DNA of 57,680 nt from Actinokineospora inagensis DSM 44258 (GTDB taxonomy: Bacteria; Actinomycetota; Actinomycetes; Mycobacteriales; Pseudonocardiaceae). Positions within the stretch are counted from its first letter, which is position 1. Each line of letters begins with the position of its first letter. The notes under the pieces are model-generated. The model did no database searches and had not been told where the DNA came from. It was given only the letters and a program-made list of their open reading frames with translations. Location: contig NZ_AXWW01000053.1 of assembly GCF_000482865.1 (NCBI RefSeq), forward strand, positions 1 to 57,680. Direction: 5' to 3'. This document shows, piece after piece, positions 40,995-50,399 of the stretch. The position numbers and the translations under genes were made by a program.

Positions 40995-41047
40995 TTGACA
41001 CGAACGCCGTTCGCTAGTAGAACAGCGTTCGTCAACGAACACTGTTC
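40995..41047 (+). promoter_or_regulatory. MFS promoter with three TetR-type operators
   Basis: TTGACA (40995-41000), a 17-base spacer and TAGAAC (41018-41023) form a near-ideal promoter for the pump. Three pseudo-palindromes of the form GAAC-N3-GTTC lie at 41002-41012, 41020-41030 and 41037-41047. The first fills the -35/-10 spacer, so repressor binding would block polymerase. Confidence 0.8.
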
Positions 41048-41073
41048 GACCACCTTTGTGGAGTGGGGGAGCT

Positions 41074-42516
41074 ATGACCACAACCATCGACCACGCCGCC
41101 GCACCGCCCGGCCAGGCCTACCGGTGGCGCTGGTTAGCCCTGGTCGCCGTGTTGGCGGCCGAGATCATGGACCTGCTGGACGCGACCGTGGTCGGCATCG
41201 CCGCGCCGTCCATCCAGCAGCACCTCGGCGGCGGCAGCACCATGATCCAGTGGGTCGCCGCCGGGTACACGCTGGCCTTCGCGGTCGGCCTGATCACCGG
41301 CGGCAGGCTCGGTGACCTGTTCGGGCGACGCCGGATGTTCCTGATCGGGCTGATCGGCTTCATCGCGTCGTCGGTGCTGTGCGGGCTCGCCCAGGACCCG
41401 GCGATGCTGATCACCAGCCGGGTGGTGCAGGGCCTGTTCGGCGCCGCGCTCATCCCGCAGGGCTTCGGCCTGATCCGGTCCATCTTCCCGGCGGAGGAAC
41501 TGGGCAAGGCGTTCGGCGCGTTCGGCCCGGCGATGGGCCTGGCCAGCGTCGGCGGCCCCATCCTGGCGGGCGCCCTGATCGGCTGGAACCTCGACGACGC
41601 GGGCTGGCGCACCGTCTTCCTGATCAACCTGCCGATCGGCCTGCTCACCCTGGTGCTGGCCTGGAAGGTGCTGCCGGAGTCCAAGGCCGACGACGCGCCG
41701 CGCCCCGACCCGGTCGGCATGCTGCTGGTCACCACCGGCCTGCTGCTGCTGATCTACCCGCTGGTGCAGGGCCGCGAACAGGGCTGGCCGGGCTGGATGT
41801 TCGTCCTGCTCGGAGCGTCGGTGCCGGTGCTGCTCGCGTTCGCCGTGCACCAGTTGCGCAGGCAGCGCACCGGCCGGGCGCCGCTGGTCGAGCCCGCGCT
41901 GTTCGCCTCCCGGGCGTTCACCGGCGGCCTGGTGGTCGGCGTGATCTTCTTCGCCGCGATGTCCGGCCTGATCCTGGTGTTCGGCCTGTACCTGCAACTC
42001 GGCCTCGGCATGTCCGCACTGGACGCGGGCATCGCGGTCGCCCCCTGGGCGCTCGGCGCCGCCATCGGCGCCGGCCTGTCCGGCGCGCTGCTCGGCCGCA
42101 AGTTCGGCCGCCCAGTGCTGCAGATCGGCGCCCTGGTGATGGCGGCCGGAGTGGCGATCGTGATCTTCACCTCCGGCGCGGACGGCATCATCACCCGCTG
42201 GCAACTCGCCCCCGGACTGCTGGTCTGCGGCCTGGGCATGGGCCTGCTGATCGCGCCGTTCTTCGACATCGTGCTCGCCGGGGTGACCCTGCCGATGGTC
42301 GGCTCGGCCTCCGGGGTGCTCAACGCGGTACAGCAACTCGGTGGCGCCGCCGGGGTCGCGGTACTCGGCACCGTGTTCTTCCAGAACTTCGAGGCCGGTG
42401 ACCGGGCAGGCGCACTGCACTCGGTGCTGTGGGTCACCGTCGCCCTCTGCGTCGCGGTCGCCGCCCTCGGCTTCCTCCTCCCCCGCTGGGCCCGCCCAGA
42501 AGACGCAAACGGCTAG
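41074..42516 (+). CDS. MFS multidrug transporter, DHA2 (EmrB/QacA) type
   Basis: A 480-residue, 14-helix exporter. Signature motifs include LDATVVGIAAPSIQQHL (helix 1), the loop GRLGDLFGRRRMFLIG (motif A), RVVQGLFGAALIPQGF (motif B) and motif C-like GPAMGLASVGGPILAGAL. It probably extrudes hydrophobic drugs using the proton gradient. The ATG at 41074 follows GGGGGAG. Expression is expected to be repressed by the divergent TetR protein. Confidence 0.92.
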   Translation: MTTTIDHAAAPPGQAYRWRWLALVAVLAAEIMDLLDATVVGIAAPSIQQHLGGGSTMIQWVAAGYTLAFAVGLITGGRLGDLFGRRRMFLIGLIGFIASSVLCGLAQDPAMLITSRVVQGLFGAALIPQGFGLIRSIFPAEELGKAFGAFGPAMGLASVGGPILAGALIGWNLDDAGWRTVFLINLPIGLLTLVLAWKVLPESKADDAPRPDPVGMLLVTTGLLLLIYPLVQGREQGWPGWMFVLLGASVPVLLAFAVHQLRRQRTGRAPLVEPALFASRAFTGGLVVGVIFFAAMSGLILVFGLYLQLGLGMSALDAGIAVAPWALGAAIGAGLSGALLGRKFGRPVLQIGALVMAAGVAIVIFTSGADGIITRWQLAPGLLVCGLGMGLLIAPFFDIVLAGVTLPMVGSASGVLNAVQQLGGAAGVAVLGTVFFQNFEAGDRAGALHSVLWVTVALCVAVAALGFLLPRWARPEDANG

Positions 42517-42739
42517 AACCGAGTCTTTCCAGCCGGCCGGTGGCGACGGTCAGGTCCCCAAGGACCTCGACCGCCGTCACCGGCTTGCGGCGCAGCATGA
42601 CCAGCCACCAGGCCGCGCAGTCCCGTCGTCACCTTGGCGTGCGCGTGCGCACAGACCGCCCAGGGCGCAACAGCCACTCCCCCACCCCGCCCCGCCCCCG
42701 CCGACGGCGTGCAAGTGCACCAGGCAACCCAACCCCACC

Positions 42740-42852
42740 AGGCGGCCCCCACCCTTCCCGGGGGGCGTCCCCGAGGCCAGTTTACCGGCTGGACCGGCGC
42801 CGGAACGATCAGCGCGTTGACCTGTGCACAACCGTGCCGGGTGTGGACAACC
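42740..42852 (-). repeat. Intergenic repeat family, copy E (inverted)
   Basis: On the minus strand: TTGTCCACA (complement of 42842-42850), then CCGGTAAACTGG (complement of 42777-42788) 54 bases on, then GACGCCCCCCGGGAAGGGTG and GGGGGC. The order and spacing match copies A-D. The rest of 42517-42880 is C-rich and holds no gene. Confidence 0.75.
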
Positions 42853-42879
42853 TGTGCACACCCGAGCCGAGTATGGACA

Positions 42880-43104
42880 AAGGGCAGGCGGGTGCCCCTC
42901 GTCGAGGATCGGGTTGTCGGCGAGCAGCGAGAGCCATACGGAGATCGGGCAGGCGGCCACGTCGGTGTCGACCTGGAACGGCACGTCAACGGCGAGCGCG
43001 GCGTCGGTGTGGTGGATCACGGCCTCGGCGGCGCGTCGGCGCAGCCACCACTGACCGGTCCGCACGTCACCACACCAGTCACGGTAGTGGGTCGACCCGT
43101 TCAC
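42880..43104 (-). pseudogene. Fragment of a maleylpyruvate isomerase-family (TIGR03083) gene
   Basis: The frame from 43104 reads GDVRTGQWWLRRRAAEAVIH, HTDAALAVDVPFQVDTDVAA and WLSLLAD, resembling the middle and C-terminal part of mycothiol-dependent maleylpyruvate isomerase-like proteins (RRxAHExAVHRWDA...LAADG). The N-terminal DinB-like part is missing and the frame then runs into repeat copy E, so it is a fragment. Confidence 0.5.
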
Positions 43105-43171
43105 TCGGTCGGCGTAGTCGGGCGGGGCGCCCGAGGGGATCAGGGGCGGTACTCGGCCGTACGATCAGGCC

Positions 43172-43675
43172 GTGATCGACCTGAGCGCGCTCCCGGACCA
43201 GCCGGGCTGGTCCCGCTGGCTGGCCCGTGCCGACGAGTACCGCCAGGCGGCGGAACCCGAGGTCATCGCCCAGGTCGAGCAGGCGGTCCGGGACTTCCCG
43301 GCGGCCGCGTTCGCCGCGGGCATGCTGCCGGAGCCGCTGCCGGTCGAGCGGCAGGACAAGCTGCCGCGCAGTGAGCACCGGGAGACCACGGAGGGTGCTC
43401 GGCTGCGTCACCGGGTCGTGCTCGAACCCTCGGACGTGCGCGGGTGGCACCTCGGTCGGGGCGTGCTGATCAGCATGGCGCGGACGGCGGTGCGGCCGGT
43501 GTTCGCGCCCGTCGCCCGGGGCGAGAGCGCCGCGTTGCGCGCCGACGGGACCGTGGTGCGGTCGGTGATCGCCGGGTGGGAGGCCTACCCGGCCCCGGTC
43601 GCCGTCGAGGTCGACGACCGGGTGGTCCCGCTGGACGAGTACCTGCGGCGGGCGCTGTCCGAGCACCGGCGCTGA
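43172..43675 (+). CDS. Protein of unknown function, 167 aa
   Basis: I do not recognise a family. The protein is soluble, acidic in its N-terminal half, and has a beta-rich C-terminal half (RHRVVLEPSDVRGWHLGRG, VRSVIAGWEAYPAPVAVEVD). No signal peptide or membrane segment. The GTG at 43172 gives the N-terminus MIDLSALPDQPGW; no strong ribosome site is visible. Codon use is typical of the window, which supports coding. It converges with the small GNAT gene. Confidence 0.65.
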   Translation: MIDLSALPDQPGWSRWLARADEYRQAAEPEVIAQVEQAVRDFPAAAFAAGMLPEPLPVERQDKLPRSEHRETTEGARLRHRVVLEPSDVRGWHLGRGVLISMARTAVRPVFAPVARGESAALRADGTVVRSVIAGWEAYPAPVAVEVDDRVVPLDEYLRRALSEHRR

Positions 43676-43684
43676 CCCGGTCCC

Positions 43685-44456
<772 letters not shown>

Positions 44457-44489
44457 ACCCCAACCGCTCCAGGCGGGTAAGAGCACACC

Positions 44490-44948
44490 ATGGCGAGTGA
44501 GGAGAGCCCGGACCAACGGCTGACCCGCAACGTGAGCGAATTGCTCCAAGAGTTGCGGGTAGCGCAGGCGGGCGTGCAGATCCTCTTCGGCTTCCTGCTG
44601 TCGATAGCGTTCACCGACGCCTACCGGCACGACACGACCGTGCTGGAGCGCACTACCCATCTGATCGCGGTGTTCTTCGCTGTTGCCGCGACCGCGTTGC
44701 TGACCGCGCCCGCCGCTTGGCACCGGGTGCTGTTCCGGCGGGGTAAACGACCCGAGATCACGCGGCTGGGGTCGCGGATGGCCACCTTCGGGCTGGTGTG
44801 CTTGTCGTTGTCGGTGACGGCATCAATTCTCTTGCTGACCGAGATTGTCATCGGCGGGTGGCTGTCGTTCGTGATCGCCGGTGTGTGTGGCGCGCTGATC
44901 GGGCTCTTGTGGTTCGCGGTGCCGATGTATGAGATAGGTGACCGATAA
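44490..44948 (+). CDS. DUF6328 four-helix membrane protein
   Basis: A 152-residue protein with an amphipathic N-terminal helix (RLTRNVSELLQELRVAQAGV) and four membrane helices (about 28-48, 62-80, 100-122, 128-146). The pattern LLQELRVAQAG-QILFGFLL is typical of the actinobacterial DUF6328 family, with no assigned function. It follows the PPOX gene by 33 bases and overlaps the next gene. Confidence 0.8.
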   Translation: MASEESPDQRLTRNVSELLQELRVAQAGVQILFGFLLSIAFTDAYRHDTTVLERTTHLIAVFFAVAATALLTAPAAWHRVLFRRGKRPEITRLGSRMATFGLVCLSLSVTASILLLTEIVIGGWLSFVIAGVCGALIGLLWFAVPMYEIGDR

Positions 44949-45546
44949 TCGCTGGCCCAGACCGGTTGGAGCTTGGTTGACTCCGCGGGTGAGTTCGCTA
45001 TGGACCGGTGCCCGCGTGCGCCTGCGCGGCGTGGAACCCGAGGACTGGCAGACGTTCCAGGCGTTCGCCGACCACACCGGCGACATGCGCGCCGTCGACC
45101 GGGTCTACCCGCCGCGGTCCACTCGCTGGTACCGGGAAACGACCACCGGCCGGGCCACCGCGCCGGGTGAAGACCTGGACTTGGCCATCGAGTCCCGCGA
45201 GACCGGCCACCTCGTCGGCTCGCTGTCCACCGCGGGCGTCGACCGGCGAGCGGGCCGGTTCAGCTACGGCATCGGCATCGGCCACCCCCACCAGCGCCGC
45301 GGCTACGCCTCCGACGCCGTCGGTCTCCTACTGCGCTACATGTTCGGCGAACAGCGTTTCCACAAGTGCGAGGTCAAGGTCTACGAGTTCAACGAGCCCT
45401 CCCTGGCCCTGCACCGCTCCCTCGGCTTCACCGTCGAAGGCCGCCTGCGCGCCCACGAGTTCTTCGGCGGCCGCCACTACGACGCCATCCTCCTCGGCAT
45501 GACCCTGCCCGAGTTCCTGGACCGCTGGGAGTTCCCCCAGGTCTGA
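44938..45546 (+). CDS. GNAT acetyltransferase, RimJ/RimL type
   Basis: A 202-residue GNAT of the RimJ/RimL class: VRLRGVEPEDWQTFQAFADH, LAIESRETGHLVGSLS, GIGIGHPHQRRGYASDAV (acetyl-CoA site), FHKCEVKVYEFNEPSLALHR and FTVEGRLRAHEFFGG. It probably acetylates an N-terminal amine or small molecule. The GTG at 44938 overlaps the preceding stop by 11 bases; the GTG at 44989 is an alternative start that still leaves the whole domain. Confidence 0.87.
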   Translation: MTDNRWPRPVGAWLTPRVSSLWTGARVRLRGVEPEDWQTFQAFADHTGDMRAVDRVYPPRSTRWYRETTTGRATAPGEDLDLAIESRETGHLVGSLSTAGVDRRAGRFSYGIGIGHPHQRRGYASDAVGLLLRYMFGEQRFHKCEVKVYEFNEPSLALHRSLGFTVEGRLRAHEFFGGRHYDAILLGMTLPEFLDRWEFPQV

Positions 45547-45573
45547 CCGTCCACACCGGACGGTTCGGCGCGG

Positions 45574-48564
45574 TCAGGGCAGGCGGGCGGCGAGGTCGGC
45601 GGCCTCGGTGGTGGCGTTGGCCTGCCGGTAGAGGGTGTGGGCGCGGGACCAGTGGCGGGTGGCGGTGGTGGGGTCGCCGGTGCGGGACTCCAGGTCGCCG
45701 AGGTCGCGGTGCAGGTGGGCGAGTTCGTAGTCGTCGGGGACGGCGGTGCGGATGGCGAGGCTGCGTTCCAGGTGGTCGCGGGCGGCGGCCAGGTCGCCCG
45801 CGGTGAGGTGGGCGCGGCCGAGGTGGTTGAGGGCGGAGGCCTCGCCGTGCCGGTCACCGACGTCGCGGCTGAGGTCGAGGGCGGCGCGGAAGTGGGTGAG
45901 GGCCTGGGGGATGTCGCCGTTGTCCAGGTGGGCGCGGCCGGTGTCGAGCAGGGACTCCCACTCCAGCCAGCGGTCGCCGATGGCGCGGCTGACGGCGACG
46001 GCCTCACCGAGGTGGCGCAGCGCGGTGCCGTGGTCGCCACGTTGCAGCCAGGCTTCGCCGAGGGTGTCGAGGGTGGCGGCCTCCAGCCGGGCGTTGCCCA
46101 GGCCGCGGAAGGTGGCGAGGGCGTCGGTGAGCGGGACCAGGCTCTCCTCGGCGCGGCCCATCCGGATGAAGGTGTGGCCGAGGTTGCGCTGGGACAGCGC
46201 GCGGCCGAGGTCGCTCCCGGCCTCGGCACAGCGGGCGACGGCGAGGCGGTGGGCGGCGATGGCCTCGTCGAAGCGGCGCAGCTCGGCGTAGGCGTTGGCG
46301 ATGTTGTTGTGCACGTGGCCCTCACCCGCGAGATCACCCGCCGCGCGGACGGTGCGCAGCGCGCGTTGGTTGGTCTCCAGGGCCTCCCGGAGGCGGCGGG
46401 TCATGAAGTAGGCGACACCGAGCGCGCGCAGCATCTCGGCTTCGGCGACCGGGTCGCCCAACGCGGTTGCCGCCGCCGCACCCTGACGACACAGCTCGAC
46501 GCGGTCGTGCCAGTGGCCGGTGGCGTCGAAGAAGCTGGTGAGCAGGTACGTGAACTGCCACGCGGAGTCGAGGCGGCCCGCTTCACGCGCGCACTGCGCC
46601 ACCGCGCGCAGGTTGGGCCGCTCGGCGTCGAGGAACGCCAACGCCTCGTGGCGGTCGGTGAAAGGCACGCGGGGGCGAGGGTGCCGGAGCGTGGGGACCA
46701 CCAGGTCACGGTTGGGGTCGATGACCCGGTTAGCCTCCTCGGCAACCACCAGATACCAGTCCACCAACCGCGACAGGGCCAACGCGCGTTCGTCCCTGTC
46801 GGCCCTACCGGCGGCGAATTCCCTTATCAGGTCGTGGAAGCGGTACCTGTCACGGTCGACCTCCGTGATCAGGTGCGCAGCGGACAACGCCGCCAAGGAC
46901 TCCCGCGCGCGATCAACAGGTACGCCACACAGCGTTGCCCCAAGATGCGCGCTCACCGTGGTGCCCGGTGCGATGCCCAGCAACCGGAACATCCGCGCCC
47001 TACCGGGCTCCAGCGGCTCGTAGGCACTCGCGAACACCGCCCGCACGGTCCGCGTGTCACCCTCTACGGCCAACGTGTCCAACCTGCCGGAAACCAGTTC
47101 CGCGGCTGACTCCGCGACAGACCTACCTGGAACGGCGACCAATCGCGCCGCCGCAAGTCTTAGCGCCAACGGCATCCCGCCACACAACCGGCCCAGCCTG
47201 GCCGACGCGCCGGGTTCACGGTTGACCCTGTCCGCGCCGATGACCCTTGTCAGCAACTCCAGCGATTCGGTGTGTCCGAGACTGTCTAGAGCTACGTGAT
47301 GTGCCGCGTGCCGGGTTCCCAGTGCTGCCAGGGCCTGTCGGCTGGTGACCACCAACAACGACTGCCCGGTCCCAGGCACCAACGGCAAAACCTGGTCGAC
47401 ATCGCCCGCGTTGTCCACCAAGACCAGACAGCGTCGACCGTGCAACAACGACCGGTAGAGCGCGGCACGCTCGGTGAGCTCGGCGGGCATGCGTTCATCC
47501 GGGACGTCCAACGCGCGTAAGAGGTGCGCGAGCGCGTCCGCGGCGGACAACGCTCTACCGGAGTCTTGCCCACCGAGGTCTAAGAACAGTTGCCCATCGG
47601 GGAAACGGGCGGCGACGCTGTGCGCCCACTGCACGGCCAGCGCGGTCTTGCCCATGCCCGCGGCCGCCGAGATCACCACCACCGGCCGCTCGTCGCCGGG
47701 ATCGGCCAGCAGCGAGTCCAATGTGCACAGTTCGGCGGCGCGGCCGGTGAAGTGCCCGACCCTGGCGGGCAACTGGGCCGGGCCGCGCGGGGTCGGCCGC
47801 GCGTCCAGGCCGGGGTCGCGGCGCAGGATCGCGGTGTGCAGCTCGACCAGCTCGGGGCCGGGGTCCACGCCGAACTCGTCGGCCAGCCGGGTACGCAGCT
47901 CCCGGTAGACGGCGAGGGCGTCGGTGTGCCTGCCGCGGCGGTGCAGGGCGAGCATGCACAGCGCGGCCAGCCGTTCCCGGGTCGGGTGCGCGGCGACCAA
48001 CCGGGGCAGCTCGCGGGCCGCGTCGGCGTTGCGCCCCGAACGCAACTCGGCGTCCCACAGGTCCTCCAGCGCGGCCAACCGCAGCTCGTGCAACGTGGTG
48101 ACCTCGCCGCACCCCCAACTCGCCAGCGCCGCGTCGGCGAACGCGTCGCCCCGCCACAGGGCCAGCGCGTCGCGCAGCAGCCCGGCCGCCCGATCGGCCT
48201 CGGCCCGCCCCAGGTGCCCGCGGGCGTCGCGCACCAACCGCTCGAACCGCAGCGCGTCAACCGACTCTGCGTCCACGGCGAGCACATAACCGGGTTCCTT
48301 GGTGCGCAAGACCAATGGGAAACCGCACGCGGTCAGCGCCTGCCGCACGCGGGCGACGTGGCTGTGCAGGGTTTTCACCGCGGTGCGCGGCGGATCGTCG
48401 CCCCACAGCACGTCGACCAACCGGGACGCGGGCAGCACTGTGCCCGCGTGCAGGGCGAGAACGCCGAGCACGGCGCGTTGGCGGGTGCCGTGCACCAAAG
48501 CGCGACCGGTGGGGCCAAGGGCCTCGACCGGTCCGAGCACGCGCAGTTCGCCGGGTCCGATCAC
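45574..48564 (-). CDS. AfsR/SARP-family transcriptional regulator with NB-ARC and TPR
   Basis: A 996-residue regulator: winged-helix DNA-binding domain (about 5-95; LRVLGPVEALGPTGR, HGTRQRAVLGVLALHAGTVL), BTAD (about 100-245; VYRELRTRLADEFGVDPGPE), NB-ARC ATPase (about 275-560; Walker A SAAAGMGKTALAVQW, Walker B RRCLVLVDNAGD, GMPLALRLAAARL) and a C-terminal run of TPR repeats (about 650-995). Such proteins activate antibiotic clusters, often with ATP and phosphorylation control. No biosynthetic cluster is evident in the window. The GTG at 48564 follows GAAGGAG. Confidence 0.93.
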   Translation of the reverse strand: MIGPGELRVLGPVEALGPTGRALVHGTRQRAVLGVLALHAGTVLPASRLVDVLWGDDPPRTAVKTLHSHVARVRQALTACGFPLVLRTKEPGYVLAVDAESVDALRFERLVRDARGHLGRAEADRAAGLLRDALALWRGDAFADAALASWGCGEVTTLHELRLAALEDLWDAELRSGRNADAARELPRLVAAHPTRERLAALCMLALHRRGRHTDALAVYRELRTRLADEFGVDPGPELVELHTAILRRDPGLDARPTPRGPAQLPARVGHFTGRAAELCTLDSLLADPGDERPVVVISAAAGMGKTALAVQWAHSVAARFPDGQLFLDLGGQDSGRALSAADALAHLLRALDVPDERMPAELTERAALYRSLLHGRRCLVLVDNAGDVDQVLPLVPGTGQSLLVVTSRQALAALGTRHAAHHVALDSLGHTESLELLTRVIGADRVNREPGASARLGRLCGGMPLALRLAAARLVAVPGRSVAESAAELVSGRLDTLAVEGDTRTVRAVFASAYEPLEPGRARMFRLLGIAPGTTVSAHLGATLCGVPVDRARESLAALSAAHLITEVDRDRYRFHDLIREFAAGRADRDERALALSRLVDWYLVVAEEANRVIDPNRDLVVPTLRHPRPRVPFTDRHEALAFLDAERPNLRAVAQCAREAGRLDSAWQFTYLLTSFFDATGHWHDRVELCRQGAAAATALGDPVAEAEMLRALGVAYFMTRRLREALETNQRALRTVRAAGDLAGEGHVHNNIANAYAELRRFDEAIAAHRLAVARCAEAGSDLGRALSQRNLGHTFIRMGRAEESLVPLTDALATFRGLGNARLEAATLDTLGEAWLQRGDHGTALRHLGEAVAVSRAIGDRWLEWESLLDTGRAHLDNGDIPQALTHFRAALDLSRDVGDRHGEASALNHLGRAHLTAGDLAAARDHLERSLAIRTAVPDDYELAHLHRDLGDLESRTGDPTTATRHWSRAHTLYRQANATTEAADLAARLP

Positions 48565-48746
48565 CCCCCGCTCCTTCCGCGCCGCCCGGGTAAGTGGAGC
48601 GTAACGACCCGACTGCGCTGGGCAAACACCCAAACCGGTTGAGCCGGGCGGGACACCGGTTGCGTTAGGCGACAACCGCGCCACAACCGGCCGCGGTGAA
48701 GCTTCCGTTCACCCTGTTCCACGGTCGTCCGCGAGGAGTGAACCGC

Positions 48747-50372
48747 ATGTCCCGCACGAGTCCACCCGGCCACCGCCGGATTCTGTTGACCGCCACGGTA
48801 GCCCTGGTCGCGGCGGTCGCGCCCGCCCTGCCCGCAGGCGCGGCGCCGATCGCCAACCCGGTCGCCAACCCCGTCGCCCCGCCCGCCGCGAGCCCCTGCG
48901 GGCCGCTGGACGTCACGTTCGTCATCGACGACACGGGCAGCATGGGCGGCGCCATCGCCAACATCAAGACCGGCATCAACTCGATCATCTCCGATGTGGC
49001 GAGCCTGTCCGGTGGGGACTACAAGCTGGGTCTGGTCAGCTTCAAGGACAACATCCGGGTGTTCGACGACCTGGCCGCGGGCAACCAGGCCGCGGTGACC
49101 ACGGCGGTGAACGGCCTGGTCGCGACCGGCGGCGGCAACACACCGGAGGCCTCGGACGAGGCGCTCAACACCGTGGTCAACAACCTGCCCGCGGCCGGGC
49201 GCCCGCAGACCGGGGACTTCCTGGGCACTTGGCGGTCGAACGCGACGAAGTTCGTCGTGCTGGTCACCGACGCGCTGCCGGGCGGGTTCGACGACACGCA
49301 CACCGCGGTCGACGTGGCTAACGCGCACCAGCGGGCGCTGGACGCGCAGAACCGCATCAAGATCAACAGCGTCTACGTGCCGACCGGCGGCGTGTCCGCG
49401 CCGGTCGTGTCGATCATGCAGGACTACGCCAACACCACCGGTGGCGTGTACACGCAAACGGCCACCGACGGGTCCAACACCGCGACGACGATCCAGCAGA
49501 GCCTGCGCAACTGCAAGCGGACGGACGTGTTCATCCGCGACCACACCGCCGACACCGGCGTTGAGCCGCACGGGCTGAACCCGATCTGGACCAGCCCGGA
49601 CATCGCGGTGTGTCCTACTACTACGCCTTGCGCGGGCACGAACCCGGTTGTTGGTTCGACCAGCTACATTCACGTTCGTCTCAACAACCCCGGTCCTAAC
49701 GCGTCAGGTACGGCTACCGGCAACCTGATCCTGTACTACACCGCGCAGGGCGGGGCGGCGATCTGGCCGACCGACTGGCACCTCATCAACACCGCGGTGA
49801 ACGTCGTCGTCCCGGCCGGTACGACCAATGTGGTGGTGCCGTGGAACGGGGTCCCCGGTCCGGGCCACTTCTGCCTCTTGGCACGGTGGGTGTCCGCGAC
49901 CGACCCGATGACGTTCGCCGAAGGTGCGAACACGCTCACCAACACGCGGAACAACAACAACATCGCGTGGCGCAACGTCGACACCGTGCGGGTCGTGCCG
50001 GGCAAGCCGACCACCAGCCCGTTCACCCTCGGCAACCCGAACCCGCGGGCACTGACCAACCTGGTCGTCACCGCGCCGCAGGGACCGTTCAACGGCAAGA
50101 TCGTCGTCGACCTCGGCCAGACGCTGACCGCGCGGTGGAAGCAGGCGGGTGGCAAGGCCGAGGGCGTCAAGCAGGTCGGTGAGACCAGGTTCGAGATCGC
50201 CGACCCCAAGCAGGCCAGGTTCACCGGCCTGCAGATCGACCCGAAGGAGCGGTTCGAGACCCAACTCGAGTTCACCGCGAACGCCCAGGGCAAGGCGGTC
50301 GTCTGGGTGAACCAGACCGACGAGAAGGGCGAGGACCTCGGCGGCACGGAGTTCCAGGTGTCGACTGAGTAA
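48747..50372 (+). CDS. Secreted VWA-domain protein
   Basis: A 541-residue exported protein: signal peptide (about 1-34; ILLTATVALVAAVAPALPAG), a VWA domain (about 52-260) with a MIDAS-like motif DVTFVIDDTGSMGG and VLVTDALPGGF, then two beta-rich regions (about 265-541; YIHVRLNNPGPNASGTATG, LTNLVVTAPQGPFNGKIVVD) that look Ig-like. A short stretch (49608-49720) uses many T-ending codons, unlike its surroundings. The ATG at 48747 follows GAGGAG. It diverges from the SARP gene; its ligand is unknown. Confidence 0.85.
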   Translation: MSRTSPPGHRRILLTATVALVAAVAPALPAGAAPIANPVANPVAPPAASPCGPLDVTFVIDDTGSMGGAIANIKTGINSIISDVASLSGGDYKLGLVSFKDNIRVFDDLAAGNQAAVTTAVNGLVATGGGNTPEASDEALNTVVNNLPAAGRPQTGDFLGTWRSNATKFVVLVTDALPGGFDDTHTAVDVANAHQRALDAQNRIKINSVYVPTGGVSAPVVSIMQDYANTTGGVYTQTATDGSNTATTIQQSLRNCKRTDVFIRDHTADTGVEPHGLNPIWTSPDIAVCPTTTPCAGTNPVVGSTSYIHVRLNNPGPNASGTATGNLILYYTAQGGAAIWPTDWHLINTAVNVVVPAGTTNVVVPWNGVPGPGHFCLLARWVSATDPMTFAEGANTLTNTRNNNNIAWRNVDTVRVVPGKPTTSPFTLGNPNPRALTNLVVTAPQGPFNGKIVVDLGQTLTARWKQAGGKAEGVKQVGETRFEIADPKQARFTGLQIDPKERFETQLEFTANAQGKAVVWVNQTDEKGEDLGGTEFQVSTE

Positions 50373-50399
50373 CTAGGGGCAGGGGAGGGAGTGGCCCGA

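Noticed and set aside
45574-48564. Marker of an antibiotic biosynthetic cluster
   Set aside because: The SARP regulator has no PKS, NRPS, terpene or other biosynthetic neighbours inside the window.
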